Below are positions 27,971 through 37,184 of a DNA stretch of 38,971 nt, in pieces. The notes under the pieces are model-generated. The model searched no databases. It was not told the origin of the DNA and was given only the letters and a program-made list of their open reading frames with translations. How positions within the stretch are numbered: the first letter of the stretch is position 1; each line of letters opens with the position of its first letter. This DNA is from Rhizobacter sp. (GTDB lineage Bacteria > Pseudomonadota > Gammaproteobacteria > Burkholderiales > Burkholderiaceae_C): NCBI GenBank assembly GCA_023954175.1, contig JAMLIM010000033.1:1-38971 (forward strand), given 5' to 3'. Made by a program: the position numbers and the translations under genes.

Positions 27971-28993
27971 TCAGCCGCCGCCCTCCATCGCGGCGTCATA
28001 GCGCCCTTCGCGCGCCGCGCCGTTGAGCATCGCGCGCTTGAGCAGTGCCGCCTGCAACGCCGCCGCGTTGCCCGCCTGCCCCTGCCAGGCCTTCAACGCG
28101 GGCTCCTGCAACGCGCGGCCGTAGGAGAAGCTCAGCACCCAGGGCTGTGCGCCGCTGCGATTGATCGCATCGAGGTTGGCCGTCGCCTCTTCCGGCGTCT
28201 GCCCACCCGAGAGGAAGAAGATGCCGGGCATCGCCGGCGGCACCGTGCGGCGCAGCACGCGCAGCGTCTGTGCCGCGACCTGCGCCGGCGCGGCGCGCTG
28301 CGCCTGCGCCTTGCCGGGCACGACCATGCTCGGCTTGAGCAGCATGTGCTCGAGCGCGACCCGATGCCGGCGCAGCGCGGCGAAGACCTCGGCGAGCACC
28401 GATTCGGTGACCTCGGCGCAGCGCGCCATGCTGTGGTCGCCGTCCATCAGCACCTCGGGCTCGACGATCGGCACGATGCCCTGCTCCTGGCCGATCGCGG
28501 CGTAGCGCGCGAGCGAGTCCGCGTTGGCCCGGATGGCGAGCCGGCTCGGCAACGTCGCCGACACGTTGTAGACGGCACGCCATTTGGCGAACCGCGCGCC
28601 CTGCGCCTTGTAGCCCTCGAAGCGTTTCGCCAGGCCGTCGAGCCCCTGCGTGATCTCGTCGCCCGGCGCGAGCGCAAGCGCGATCTTGCCGGCATCGACC
28701 TTGATGCCCGGCACGATGCCCTGCCGGGCGGCGACTTCCGGCAGCGGCGTGCCATCGTCGTCCCGCTGGCCGAGCGTTTCCTCGAACAGGATCACGCCGC
28801 AGATGTGGTTGCCGAGCTCCGGTGTCGACAGCAGCAGGCTGCGGTAGGCGCGCCGAAGCTCCTCGGTCGATTCGACGCCGATCGCCTTGAAGCGCTTGGC
28901 GATCGTCGGTGTGCTCTCGTCCGCCGCCAGAATGCCGCGGCCGGGCCGCAGCATCTCGGTCACGGTGGCCTGAAGTTCGCTTTCTACGCTCAT
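27971..28993 (-). CDS. Class I fructose-bisphosphate aldolase
   Basis: Cleaves fructose 1,6-bisphosphate into dihydroxyacetone phosphate and glyceraldehyde 3-phosphate by a Schiff-base mechanism. The 340-residue protein is of the eukaryote-like class I family: GRGILAADESTPTIAKRF, LFEETLGQ, GIVPGIKVDAG, ANADSLARYAAIGQEQGIVPIVEPEVLMDGDH, HMLLKPSMVVPG with the Schiff-base Lys, and FLSGGQTPEEATANLDAIN. The ATG at 28993 has a near-perfect AAGGAGG site, so an upstream in-frame extension is rejected. A sigma-70-like promoter lies 56-85 bases before the ATG. It sits between zipA and the gor/ligA pair, convergent with gor. Confidence 0.95.
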   Translation of the reverse strand: MSVESELQATVTEMLRPGRGILAADESTPTIAKRFKAIGVESTEELRRAYRSLLLSTPELGNHICGVILFEETLGQRDDDGTPLPEVAARQGIVPGIKVDAGKIALALAPGDEITQGLDGLAKRFEGYKAQGARFAKWRAVYNVSATLPSRLAIRANADSLARYAAIGQEQGIVPIVEPEVLMDGDHSMARCAEVTESVLAEVFAALRRHRVALEHMLLKPSMVVPGKAQAQRAAPAQVAAQTLRVLRRTVPPAMPGIFFLSGGQTPEEATANLDAINRSGAQPWVLSFSYGRALQEPALKAWQGQAGNAAALQAALLKRAMLNGAAREGRYDAAMEGGG

Positions 28994-29048
28994 GTCGTCC
29001 TCCTTGCGAAATCGGCGCGCCACGCGTCGGCGACGCCTACCAAGGTCG

Positions 29049-29078
29049 CTTATGCGCGCTGCAGGCAGGTTACGTCAA
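29049..29078 (-). promoter_or_regulatory. Candidate sigma-70 promoter of the aldolase gene
   Basis: On the minus strand TTGACG (29073-29078) matches the -35 box at 5 of 6 positions. After an 18-base spacer, CATAAG (29049-29054) matches the -10 box at 4 of 6. The predicted transcript would start about 48 bases before the aldolase ATG, leaving room for its strong ribosome site. This would make the aldolase gene independent of the upstream smc-zipA transcript. Confidence 0.5.
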
Positions 29079-29093
29079 GCGCCGGCCACGGAT

Positions 29094-30164
29094 TCAGCTG
29101 AAAAGGCGTCGCGCCGCGGGGGATCCGGCCGCCAGATCGCGCTCGGCCAGCGCGGCGTAGAGGCGCTCGAGTTCGGCGCCGATGCTGGCGAACGCCTCGA
29201 CGCCGAACGGTCTGCCGTTGTCGTCGACGAGCACGGCGTCGATGTCCGCCGCAAGGGCGCTGGCGCTCGACTGCCAGGCGGCGAAAGGCGCGTGCGACGC
29301 CTCCGTCTGCGCAACGTCGAAGCTCAGGGTCACGTCGCGCAGCGCCGCGAGTTCCGGCTGTTCGGCAAGCGCTGCCTGCGCGTCGAACGACAGCACCAGC
29401 ATCGGCGGCGCGCCTTCTTCGGGCGACGCCAGCACGAGGCGCCCAGGCACCGGGCCCTGCACGAAGCCGTGCCGCAGCGCATGCTGCTGCAGGTAGCCGA
29501 GCGACCAGGCCGCCCCGCGCGCCTGCAGGTGAAGCGCGAGCTGCGCATCGTGCGCCGAGGCGAAGGTGTCGAGTTCGCGCGCGCGCCCGACGACGTCGAG
29601 CATGTCCGGCAGTTCGGCGATCGCGCCGACGGCGTCTGCAAGGGTCTGCACACGCTGCACGAACTCGGAGTATTCGATCTCGTTCAAGGCGCCGGTGCGG
29701 TTCGCGAGCAGCACGCCGACCTGCAGCGTGCTGTAGGACGCGCCGGCACTGATCGGCTCCCATTCACCGGTCTGCGGGTCGAGCCCCTCGACCGCCAGCG
29801 GCTTGCTGCCGACACGGCGTGTCGGCGGCAGATGGGACAGCACGAGCGTGCCGGCGAACACGGGCGCGGGCGCCTCCGGCTTGAGCGTCGCGATGGCGTC
29901 GATCAGTGCATCGAGGCGCGCCGGGTTGCGCCGGACTGCGCTGCGCGGCAGCGTCAGGTCGGGCCCGTCGGTGTCGCCGCCGGCCCCGAGGTTGCTGCCG
30001 TCGCCGTCGGTCAGCACGGGTTCGAGTTGCTCGCGCGCGGCCGCCGCCGGCGACGGCACGGCGCGGCGCGGGCCGGCGCGGCGCGCCTGCCACGCACCAT
30101 GCGCCAGCACCCCGGCGAGCGCGACGCCGCCGACGATCGCAAGGGCTACCGTCAGGTCGTTCAC
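29094..30164 (-). CDS. zipA: ZipA-like cell division protein (FtsZ-binding C-terminal domain)
   Basis: Tethers FtsZ to the inner membrane at the division site. The 356-residue protein starts with a transmembrane helix at about residues 5-22 (TVALAIVGGVALAGVLA), then a basic and Pro/Ala-rich linker. The ZipA C-terminal fold occupies about residues 200-340 (HLQARGAAWSLGYLQQHALRHGF, VLSFDAQAALAE, VLVDDNGRPFG). Betaproteobacterial ZipA is poorly conserved, so the call leans on architecture and on the position directly behind smc. The start is GTG; GTGA overlaps the smc stop codon by four bases, so the two are coupled. Confidence 0.85.
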   Translation of the reverse strand: MNDLTVALAIVGGVALAGVLAHGAWQARRAGPRRAVPSPAAAAREQLEPVLTDGDGSNLGAGGDTDGPDLTLPRSAVRRNPARLDALIDAIATLKPEAPAPVFAGTLVLSHLPPTRRVGSKPLAVEGLDPQTGEWEPISAGASYSTLQVGVLLANRTGALNEIEYSEFVQRVQTLADAVGAIAELPDMLDVVGRARELDTFASAHDAQLALHLQARGAAWSLGYLQQHALRHGFVQGPVPGRLVLASPEEGAPPMLVLSFDAQAALAEQPELAALRDVTLSFDVAQTEASHAPFAAWQSSASALAADIDAVLVDDNGRPFGVEAFASIGAELERLYAALAERDLAAGSPAARRLFS

Positions 30165-33100
30165 GCCGCCTCCGCCATGCTCGCCGCGGCCTGCATGTCG
30201 ACCGCGACGATGCGCGACACGCCCTGCTCCTGCATCGTGACGCCGATCAACTGCTCGGCCATCTCCATCGCGATCTTGTTGTGGCTGATGAAGAGGAACT
30301 GCGTGCCCTGCGACATCTCCTTGACGAGCGCGGCGTAGCGGTCGGTGTTGGCGTCGTCGAGCGGCGCATCGACCTCGTCGAGCAGGCAGAACGGCGCCGG
30401 GTTCAACTGGAAGATCGCGAACACGAGCGCGATCGCGGTGAGCGCCTTCTCGCCGCCCGAGAGCAGGTGGATCGAGCTGTTCTTCTTGCCCGGCGGCTGC
30501 GCCATGACCTGCACGCCGGCGTCGAGGATCTCGTCACCCGTCATCACGAGGCGCGCCGTGCCGCCGCCGAAGAGCACCGGGAACATGCGGCCGAAATGCG
30601 CGTTGACGGCGTCGAAGGTGGTCGCGAGCAGTTCGCGCGTCTCGAGGTCGATCTTGTGGATCGCGTCCTCGAGGGTGCCGATCGCGTCCTGCAGGTCCGC
30701 CATCTGGGCGTCGAGAAAGGTCTTGCGCTCGCGCGAACTCGTCAGCTCCTCGAGCGCCGCGAGGTTCACGGCGCCGAGCGCCTCGACCTCGCGGTGAATG
30801 CGATCGATCTCGCCTTGCAGGCCGGCGAGCTTGACGCCGCCATCGGCGATCGTCTGCGCGATCGCGTCGCGATCGACCTGCGCCTGCGTGAGCTGCTCGA
30901 GGTACTGCGCGCCGCCGAGCGAAGCCGCCTGTTCTTCGAGCTGGAGCTTGACGATCGCGTCGCGCAAGGGCTGCACGCTGCGCTCGTGGCTCATGCGCTG
31001 CTCGTCGGCGCGGCGCAGTTTCGCACTGAGCTCCTCGTAGGCGCTGCGCTTCGCGGCGAGCGCAGCCTCGCGTTCGACGCGCAGCGCGAGCGCCTGCTGC
31101 AATCCGGCCTGCTCGGACGCGTCGTCGAGCGTTTCCAGTTCCGCGCGCAGCCGCGTCGCCGAAGCCTCGGCGCCCTGCAACTGCTCGACCGCATTGGCGA
31201 TGCTGCGCTGCAGCTCGGCCTGGCGCGCGGCGAGCGAGCGGGCCGTGAACTGGGCCTCCTGCACCTCGCGCTCGACCGCGCGATGCTGCTCGCGCGCGGC
31301 CGCAAGCGCGCGCTCGGCGGCGATCACGACTTCGTCGAGCTCGGCGTGACGCTCCTGCGTCGTGCCGAGCTGCATGTCGAGCTCCTCGAAGCGCGATTCG
31401 CCTTGCGCACGCTTGTCGTTCAGCACCGCGAGTTCGGCATCGATCTCGACCAGCTCCGAGGCGAGCCGGTCGCGCCGGGCGAGTGCGGCCTGCGCCTGCT
31501 CGGTCTCGCGCAGCAGTTCGACCTGCAACTGATGCGCGCGCGTCTGCGCTTCGGTGGCCTCGCGCCGCGCCTGCGTGAGGTGCTGGGTCGCCTCGGTCAC
31601 CGCGGCCTCGCTGCGCACCAGCGCAGCGCGGGATTCGTCGGCCAGCAAGGACTGCGCGCGAAGTTGCAGCACGAGGTTTTCGATCTCCTGCGCCCGCGCG
31701 AGCATGCCCGCCTGCTCGGAATCGGGGGCGTAGAAGCTGACCGCGTGCTGGCTCACTGCGTGGCCCGCCGCCGTCATGATGACCTCGCCGTGGGTGAGCT
31801 TGCCGCGCGCGGCGAGCGCATCGTCGATCGACGCCGCGGTGTAGACGCCTTCGAGCCAGTCGCCGAGCAACGCCTGCAGGCCGCTGTCGCCAAGGCGCAG
31901 CTTGTCGGCCAGGCGAGCGAGCGTGGGATGCGTGCCCGCGGTCGCGTTGCCGGGCGTGGCACCGTCGGATGTCGTGTAGAACGCGAGGCGCGCCGGCGGC
32001 GCGTCGTCGGCGAAGGCGCGTACGGTCTCGATGCGGCCGACGGCGAGCGCGCTCAGCCGCTCGCGCAGCGTCGCCTCCAGCGCGGGCTCCCAGCCCGGCT
32101 CGATGTGCACGCGCGTCCACAGGCCTTGCAGGCCGTCGAGCCCATGCTTGGCGAGCCAGGGCTTGAGCTTGCCCTCCGTCTGGACCTTCTCCTGCAAGGC
32201 GCGCAGCGCGGCCAGACGTGCGCTGAGCGCCGTTTGGCGCGCCGCCTCCTGATTCGCCTGCTCCTGCTTGGCGCGCCGGTCGGCTTCGAGCGCGGGGACC
32301 TGCGCGCCGAGGGCTTCGACGCGCGCGTCGGCCGTCTTCTGCGTTGCCTGCGCCGCTTCGTGCTGCGACTGGAGCGCGGCAAGCCGGCCGTCGTCCGGCG
32401 TCACCAGCGCCTTGTTCTCGCTCGAGAGGCGGTCCCGGCGCGCGCCGAGCTGGCGCAGTTGCTCGCCGACGCTGCGCGATTCGGCGGCGAGCACCTGGAT
32501 CTGCTGCTGCACCTGCGCGACGACGTTGCGCTGCTCGTTGCTGCGCGCTTGCGCCGTGCGCACGGCTTCCTCCGCGCCCGGCAGTCCGGCGGCGTGCGCC
32601 TCCGCCTGCTCGGCGAGTGTCTGGGCATGTTCGCCGGCCGCTGCGATGTCGCTGCCGACGCGTTCGAGTTCCTGCGTCGCCTGCGTCTGCTGCTCGCTCC
32701 AGCGCGCGCTCTGCGCGGCAAGCTCCGCCAGACGCTGTTCGAGCTTCTGCCGCCCTTCGACCACGTAGCGGATGCGCTCTTCGAGCCGGCTCACCTCGAG
32801 CGAGGATTCCGCCAGCTGGCCCTGCGCGGCGTGCATCTCGTCGTTCGCCCCGTAGTGCGCCTGGCGCAGCGTTTCGAGCTCGGCCTCGACGTGGCGCAGT
32901 TCGGCAAGGCGCGCCTCGAGCGCGTTCACCGCGTCGGCCACCTCGCGCTTGACGCGCTCTTCCTCGAGCGCGGCGTCGCGGTGCTTGAGGAACCAGAGCT
33001 GATGCTGCTTCAGGTTGCCCGTGTCCTGCAGCGCGCGGTAGCGCGACGCGACTTCGGCCTGGCCTTCGAGCTTCTCGAGGTTCGTGCCGAGCTCACGCAG

Positions 33101-33691
33101 GATGTCCTCGACGCGCGTCATGTTCTCGCGCGTGTCCTTCAGCCGGTTCTCGGTCTCGCGGCGGCGCTCCTTGTACTTCGAGACGCCGGCGGCCTCTTCG
33201 AGGAACAGGCGCAGCTCCTCGGGCTTGCTCTCGATGATGCGGCTGATCGTGCCCTGGCCGATGATGGCGTAGGCGCGCGGGCCGAGGCCGGTGCCGAGGA
33301 ACACGTCCTGCACGTCGCGCCGGCGCACCGGCTGATTGTTGATGTAGTAGCTCGAGGTGCCGTCGCGCGTCAGCACGCGCTTGACTGCGATCTCGGTGAA
33401 CTGGTTCCACTGGCCGCCGGCACGCGCATCCTCGTTGCTGAAGTTGAGCTCGACGCTGGCGCGGCCGGCGGGCTTCCTGAGGCCCGAGCCGTTGAAGATC
33501 ACGTCCTGCATCGACTCGCCGCGCAGTTCGCTCGCCTTGCTCTCGCCGAGCACCCAGCGCACCGCATCCATGATGTTGGACTTGCCGCAGCCGTTGGGGC
33601 CGACGACGCCGACGAGCTGGCCCGGCAGCTGGAAGTTGGTGGGTTCGGCGAAGGACTTGAAACCGGACAGCTTGATCGAATTCAGACGCAT
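30161..33691 (-). CDS. smc: Chromosome segregation ATPase Smc
   Basis: The condensin ATPase that organises and helps separate chromosomes. The 1176-residue protein has Walker [10 protein letters not shown] at residues 31-39, followed by [10 protein letters not shown]. Two long coiled-coil arms (about 170-500 and 680-1010) flank a hinge near residues 515-660 ([26 protein letters not shown], then [10 protein letters not shown]). The C-terminal head carries the ABC signature [14 protein letters not shown] and Walker [16 protein letters not shown]. The start [18 protein letters not shown] is the universal Smc N-terminus; open frame upstream of it is non-homologous and rejected. No ribosome site is evident before the ATG. 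scpA and scpB are not in the window. It is coupled to zipA by a GTGA overlap. Confidence 0.97.
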   Translation of the reverse strand: MRLNSIKLSGFKSFAEPTNFQLPGQLVGVVGPNGCGKSNIMDAVRWVLGESKASELRGESMQDVIFNGSGLRKPAGRASVELNFSNEDARAGGQWNQFTEIAVKRVLTRDGTSSYYINNQPVRRRDVQDVFLGTGLGPRAYAIIGQGTISRIIESKPEELRLFLEEAAGVSKYKERRRETENRLKDTRENMTRVEDILRELGTNLEKLEGQAEVASRYRALQDTGNLKQHQLWFLKHRDAALEEERVKREVADAVNALEARLAELRHVEAELETLRQAHYGANDEMHAAQGQLAESSLEVSRLEERIRYVVEGRQKLEQRLAELAAQSARWSEQQTQATQELERVGSDIAAAGEHAQTLAEQAEAHAAGLPGAEEAVRTAQARSNEQRNVVAQVQQQIQVLAAESRSVGEQLRQLGARRDRLSSENKALVTPDDGRLAALQSQHEAAQATQKTADARVEALGAQVPALEADRRAKQEQANQEAARQTALSARLAALRALQEKVQTEGKLKPWLAKHGLDGLQGLWTRVHIEPGWEPALEATLRERLSALAVGRIETVRAFADDAPPARLAFYTTSDGATPGNATAGTHPTLARLADKLRLGDSGLQALLGDWLEGVYTAASIDDALAARGKLTHGEVIMTAAGHAVSQHAVSFYAPDSEQAGMLARAQEIENLVLQLRAQSLLADESRAALVRSEAAVTEATQHLTQARREATEAQTRAHQLQVELLRETEQAQAALARRDRLASELVEIDAELAVLNDKRAQGESRFEELDMQLGTTQERHAELDEVVIAAERALAAAREQHRAVEREVQEAQFTARSLAARQAELQRSIANAVEQLQGAEASATRLRAELETLDDASEQAGLQQALALRVEREAALAAKRSAYEELSAKLRRADEQRMSHERSVQPLRDAIVKLQLEEQAASLGGAQYLEQLTQAQVDRDAIAQTIADGGVKLAGLQGEIDRIHREVEALGAVNLAALEELTSSRERKTFLDAQMADLQDAIGTLEDAIHKIDLETRELLATTFDAVNAHFGRMFPVLFGGGTARLVMTGDEILDAGVQVMAQPPGKKNSSIHLLSGGEKALTAIALVFAIFQLNPAPFCLLDEVDAPLDDANTDRYAALVKEMSQGTQFLFISHNKIAMEMAEQLIGVTMQEQGVSRIVAVDMQAAASMAEAA

Positions 33692-33867
33692 GGAGGCGGG
33701 GCCGGTGGCGCACCCGCTGGGACCCGGCGGCGCGCTTGCAAGTCGTTGATCTGATTGAGAAAACGCCCGCGATAGCGGGTCGTTCCAGAGCCTCGATGAT
33801 AGCATCGCGACCTCGCCGGCACCGCCCTCGCCGACACCCTCGCCGCAGCCACGAAAGACCCGATTCC
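33692..33867. other. Divergent region between smc and queF
   Basis: This 176-base gap must hold the promoters of both smc and queF. It contains two short hairpins, CCCGC-GATA-GCGGG (33766-33779) and CGATG-ATAG-CATCG (33795-33808). I could not pick convincing -35/-10 pairs. I looked for a preQ1-type riboswitch before queF (A-rich tail plus ribosome-site pairing) and did not see one. Confidence 0.4.
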
Positions 33868-34353
33868 ATGGCCAAGAAAGCCCTTCACAGATCGACCGGC
33901 ACGCCAACCTCAGCCCAGCGCGCCGCGCCCGCAACGCCGCCGTCGGCGCCGAGCAAGGAACTCCACGTGTTCCCGAATCCGGCGCCGGAACGCGACTACG
34001 CGATCCAGTTCCAGATCCCGGAGTTCACCTGCCACTGCCCGCTCACCGGCCAGCCCGACTTCGCGCACATCACGATCGACATGGTGGCCGACAAGCTCTG
34101 CGTCGAACTGAAGAGCCTGAAGATGTACATGTGGAGCTACCGCAACGAAGGCGCCTTCCACGAGAAGGTGACGAACGACATCCTGGCCGACATCGCGCGC
34201 GTCTGCGACCCGCGCTTCATCCGCGTCAGCGCGCGCTGGTTTGTGCGTGGCGGCATCTACACGAACGTCGTCGCCGAGCAGTGCAAGAAGGGCTGGAAGC
34301 CCCAGCCGCGCGTCGAGATGCCGGCGCACGGCGCGCAGAACGGGCTGCTCTGA
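33868..34353 (+). CDS. queF: NADPH-dependent 7-cyano-7-deazaguanine reductase QueF (type I)
   Basis: Reduces preQ0 to preQ1 in queuosine tRNA modification. The 161-residue single-domain protein is of the short QueF type. The catalytic Cys57 lies in [17 protein letters not shown], with the proton-donor Asp64 in the same motif. [22 protein letters not shown] gives the substrate-binding Glu and the NADPH-site residues. The first ~30 residues are a Ser/Ala/Pro-rich lead. The other queuosine genes (queC, queD, queE) are not in the window. The next gene, on the opposite strand, ends 51 bases away. Confidence 0.96.
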   Translation: MAKKALHRSTGTPTSAQRAAPATPPSAPSKELHVFPNPAPERDYAIQFQIPEFTCHCPLTGQPDFAHITIDMVADKLCVELKSLKMYMWSYRNEGAFHEKVTNDILADIARVCDPRFIRVSARWFVRGGIYTNVVAEQCKKGWKPQPRVEMPAHGAQNGLL

Positions 34354-34404
34354 CCCGGGCGCACAGGGAGACGAAAGCCGCGTTCGGACACCCGCGCCCA
34401 GGCT

Positions 34405-35430
34405 TCAGCGCTGCGGCTTGCAGACTTTGCCCTCGTACTCCCAGCGCTGGAGCTTGTATGCCTTGCCGTTCCAGCGCTGCACGGGGAAGCAGAACCCCGG
34501 CCCGCCGATGCTGATGTCGCGCCAGCCGTCGACACCCTTCGTCTTCAGGAACTCGACCATGCCGGTGCCGCTCGTGACGAGCCGCCAGGCGCCACCTGCC
34601 GTCTTGCTCACGACCCAGTAGCCGTGCTCCGCGCCGCCGTAGCAATAGGTCGACCCTTCGTCGATCACTGCCTCGGGCAGGCCGTCGCCGTTCGCGTCCA
34701 GGACCTGTGCGATGCGCCCGGGTGAATAGCTCGCCGTGCCCGGGTCGCCGCAGTCGCTCTGCCATTGGCCGCCCCGTTTCTTCAGGCCGGCGCTCTTGAA
34801 GGCGGCGGCCTCTTCGGCGGGAGACAGGTTCGTGGCAGCTTCGGGCGAGGTCGCGGTCTTCGTCACGCTCGGCGCGGCGGCCGAAGGCGGTGCTGGTTGC
34901 TGATTACCCTGCGCTACAGGCGCCGCGAGACCCGCATGCGACGGAGCAGCCGCGGCAGTGAGTGCGCGACCGCTGCAGTCGGTCGTGTCCGCGTAGACGT
35001 GACCGTCGAAGTGAAGCTGCTTCCGGCAGCCCGCGTCGCTGGCTTGCATGTCGAGCCAGCCACCGGTGCGGGACGCAAGCGCCTGGATCGTTCCGGTGCC
35101 GCTCGTGATCGGGCGCCAGTTGGCGCCATCCTTCACCAGCACGGCGTAGTAGCGGCCGGACGGTGCATAGCAGCTCGCATCGGCGTCGACGAACAAGGCC
35201 TCGGCGCGCTTGTCACCGTTGATGTCGACGAAGCTGACGCGAGGCTGCGCCGGCTTTGCGCAGCGGTTCGCCGGGCGGTTGCCGATGATCTGAAAACCGG
35301 CGGCGGTGTAGAGCTGCGCCGCTTCGGCCGCGCCCATGCGCGACTGTGCCTGCGCGACGTGTGGCGCCAGCACGAAGACCATCAGCGCGCAACACGGCGC
35401 TGCCATGCGGATCGAGTGCGGGATGCTCAT
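34405..35430 (-). CDS. Exported protein with two copies of a four-cysteine module; function unknown
   Basis: I do not recognise this protein. It has 341 residues, a signal peptide (residues 1-28, MSIPHSIRMAAPCCALMVFVLAP, cleavage after AQAQ) and a strong ribosome site (AGGAGG 8 bases before the ATG). Two related modules, about residues 38-152 and 208-337, are joined by an Ala/Pro/Thr-rich linker. Each module has, in order: an AAGF/SAGL helix, a first Cys (57 or 227), an Asp-rich loop DINGDKRAEA or DANGDGLPEA, a second Cys before Tyr (87 or 263), the block TSGTG (109-113 or 286-290), GGWLD or DGWRD, then a third (135 or 314) and a fourth Cys (152 or 337). The Asp loops resemble the calcium-binding loops of FG-GAP/VCBS repeats. 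Likely periplasmic or secreted, with two disulfides per module. It is a lone gene, convergent with queF. Confidence 0.85.
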   Translation of the reverse strand: MSIPHSIRMAAPCCALMVFVLAPHVAQAQSRMGAAEAAQLYTAAGFQIIGNRPANRCAKPAQPRVSFVDINGDKRAEALFVDADASCYAPSGRYYAVLVKDGANWRPITSGTGTIQALASRTGGWLDMQASDAGCRKQLHFDGHVYADTTDCSGRALTAAAAPSHAGLAAPVAQGNQQPAPPSAAAPSVTKTATSPEAATNLSPAEEAAAFKSAGLKKRGGQWQSDCGDPGTASYSPGRIAQVLDANGDGLPEAVIDEGSTYCYGGAEHGYWVVSKTAGGAWRLVTSGTGMVEFLKTKGVDGWRDISIGGPGFCFPVQRWNGKAYKLQRWEYEGKVCKPQR

Positions 35431-35573
35431 CTGTCGGCCCTCCTGACCGCGCCCGGAACGGCCGGGCCCGGTGCAGGCGGCCGGCGGGCAGCTCATTCTT
35501 CCGGACTCCTGACGCCGCTGCAAGAGCGGCCGTCGCCGCCTGGCCGCAGGGCGCGAGGCACGCCGCCCCGCCG

Positions 35574-35579
35574 TATGAT
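35574..35579 (+). promoter_or_regulatory. -10-like TATGAT box directly before the patatin gene
   Basis: TATGAT (5 of 6 to the -10 consensus) ends 6 bases before the ATG at 35586, and no Shine-Dalgarno sequence is present. If used, transcription would begin at the start codon and the patatin-alkB mRNA would be leaderless. No matching -35 box is seen. Confidence 0.35.
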
Positions 35580-35585
35580 TTCCCC

Positions 35586-37184
35586 ATGCATTCGACAACG
35601 AGCTTCCGTGCAGCGGCGCCGCCTGCCGATGCTGCCAGAGGCCGTCACATTGGGCGCCCCCGCGACTTCCACGCGCCACGCGTGCCCGGCCCTCTCGGCG
35701 TCGAACGCAGCATCGAGCCTGAGAGATCCGCGATCGGTGCGCGCCTGTTGCGGGCGGCCATCGCGCTGACGGGCCTGCTCGTCTTCGCCGGCTGCGCCAC
35801 GCGGCCGGTCAACCCGCCACTGGCCGTGGCCGATCCGGACACGGGCTACCGCTTCGAGACGCGGCCCGTCGCGATCAAGGACCGTGACACGCTGATCGTG
35901 CTCGCCTTCTCGGGCGGCGGCACGCGCGCGGCGGCCTTCTCGTACGGCGTGCTCGAGGCGCTGCGCGACACCGACATCGCCGCGCCCGACGGCAAGGCGT
36001 CGAAGCTGCTGGACGACGTCAGCGTCATCACCGGCGTGTCGGGCGGCAGCTTCACGGCGCTCGCCTACGGCCTGTACGGCAACAAGCTGTTCGACCAGTA
36101 CGAGCAGCGCTTCCTCAAGCGCAATGTCGAGGGCGAACTGCTGCGCCGGCTGTTCAGCCCGGCGTACTGGGGGCCGCTGTCGTCCACCGGCTGGGGCCGC
36201 TCGGAACTCGCCGCCGACTACTACGACGAGATCCTGTTCGATGGCGCGACCTACGCCGATCTGCAGCGCGGCGCCGGGCCGCTGGTCGTCGCCGCGGCGA
36301 CCGACCTGAGCTCGGGGGCCCGCTTCTACTTCTCGCAGGTGATGTTCGACATCATGTGCTCGGACCTGTCGGGCATGCGGCTGGCGCGCGCGGCCGCTGC
36401 CTCCTCGGCGGTGCCGGTGGTGTTGTCTCCGGTCACGATCAACAACTACGGCGGCAGCTGCGGCTACCGTCCTCCGGCCTGGTTGCCGAAAGTTGCGCAG
36501 GTGCAGAAGCAGGAGCGCGCCGCCGCGCGAATCATGCAAGAGGTCACCGACCTCGAGGCCTATCGGGACGGCAAAGAGCGCCCCTACATTCACCTCGTCG
36601 ACGGCGGCGTGGCCGACAACCTCGCGCTGCGGGGCGTGATGAACGTGATGGACGAGATGGAGGCAGCGCGCTTCGTCGACGAGCCCATGCCGCTCGGGTC
36701 CGTCAAGCGCATCGCCGTCATCGTCGTCAATTCGGTGTCCATACCGACGACGGCGTGGGACAGGTTCGTCGACGCGCCGGGCGTGTTCGAGATCCTGATG
36801 CAGGCCACGGGCGTCCCGATCGATCACTACTCGTACGAAGCGATCGATCAGCTGCGCGACACCGCATCGCGCTGGAAGATCTACCGCGCGGTCCGGGATT
36901 CGGGCGCAATCATCGATGCCGGCAACCCTGCACTGCGCGCGGTCGAGCGCGGGCCGGATGCCGAGATCTACGTGATCGACGTCTCCTTCGATCAATTGAA
37001 GGACGCCGCCGAGCGCGACTACCTGAACCAGCTGCCGACTTCGTTCGTGCTCAGCGCCGAGGCGGTGGACCGGCTGCGCGCCGCCGCGAAGACCGTGCTG
37101 GCCGGATCGGACGAGTTCAATCAACTGCTGCACGACATGGGCGGCCGCGCAGCCGGCAGCGCGGTGACGGGCTCCCCCCAATGA
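35586..37184 (+). CDS. Patatin-like phospholipase, predicted lipoprotein
   Basis: A serine lipid acyl hydrolase of the patatin family (532 residues from this start). It has the oxyanion-hole block AFSGGGTRAAAFSYG (about 107-121), the nucleophile Ser152 in TGVSGGSF, and the catalytic Asp in VDGGVADNLALRGV. A hydrophobic stretch ALTGLLVFAGC ends in a lipobox with Cys70, so the mature protein is probably membrane-anchored by lipid. The 54 residues before that stretch are unusual for a signal peptide. A TTG at 35748 would give a short, normal lipoprotein signal instead. The ATG is favoured by a -10-like box just before it, but the start is undecided. The stop overlaps the alkB start (ATGA). Confidence 0.87.
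   Translation: MHSTTSFRAAAPPADAARGRHIGRPRDFHAPRVPGPLGVERSIEPERSAIGARLLRAAIALTGLLVFAGCATRPVNPPLAVADPDTGYRFETRPVAIKDRDTLIVLAFSGGGTRAAAFSYGVLEALRDTDIAAPDGKASKLLDDVSVITGVSGGSFTALAYGLYGNKLFDQYEQRFLKRNVEGELLRRLFSPAYWGPLSSTGWGRSELAADYYDEILFDGATYADLQRGAGPLVVAAATDLSSGARFYFSQVMFDIMCSDLSGMRLARAAAASSAVPVVLSPVTINNYGGSCGYRPPAWLPKVAQVQKQERAAARIMQEVTDLEAYRDGKERPYIHLVDGGVADNLALRGVMNVMDEMEAARFVDEPMPLGSVKRIAVIVVNSVSIPTTAWDRFVDAPGVFEILMQATGVPIDHYSYEAIDQLRDTASRWKIYRAVRDSGAIIDAGNPALRAVERGPDAEIYVIDVSFDQLKDAAERDYLNQLPTSFVLSAEAVDRLRAAAKTVLAGSDEFNQLLHDMGGRAAGSAVTGSPQ

Noticed and set aside
30161-33754. Very long open frames on the strand opposite smc, and similarly opposite the fad/liv genes (several over 400 codons)
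   Set aside because: They are antisense shadows caused by high GC and biased third codon positions. Their translations are Arg/Ala-rich, low-complexity and show no family motif, while the opposite strand carries clear conserved proteins.
33692-33867. preQ1 riboswitch upstream of queF
   Set aside because: No conserved A-rich tail or pseudoknot pairing with the ribosome site could be found; only two short unrelated hairpins are present.
33692-33934. N-terminal extension of Smc upstream of [14 protein letters not shown]
   Set aside because: Smc proteins begin at this Met almost universally, and the added residues are non-homologous and would overlap the queF start region.
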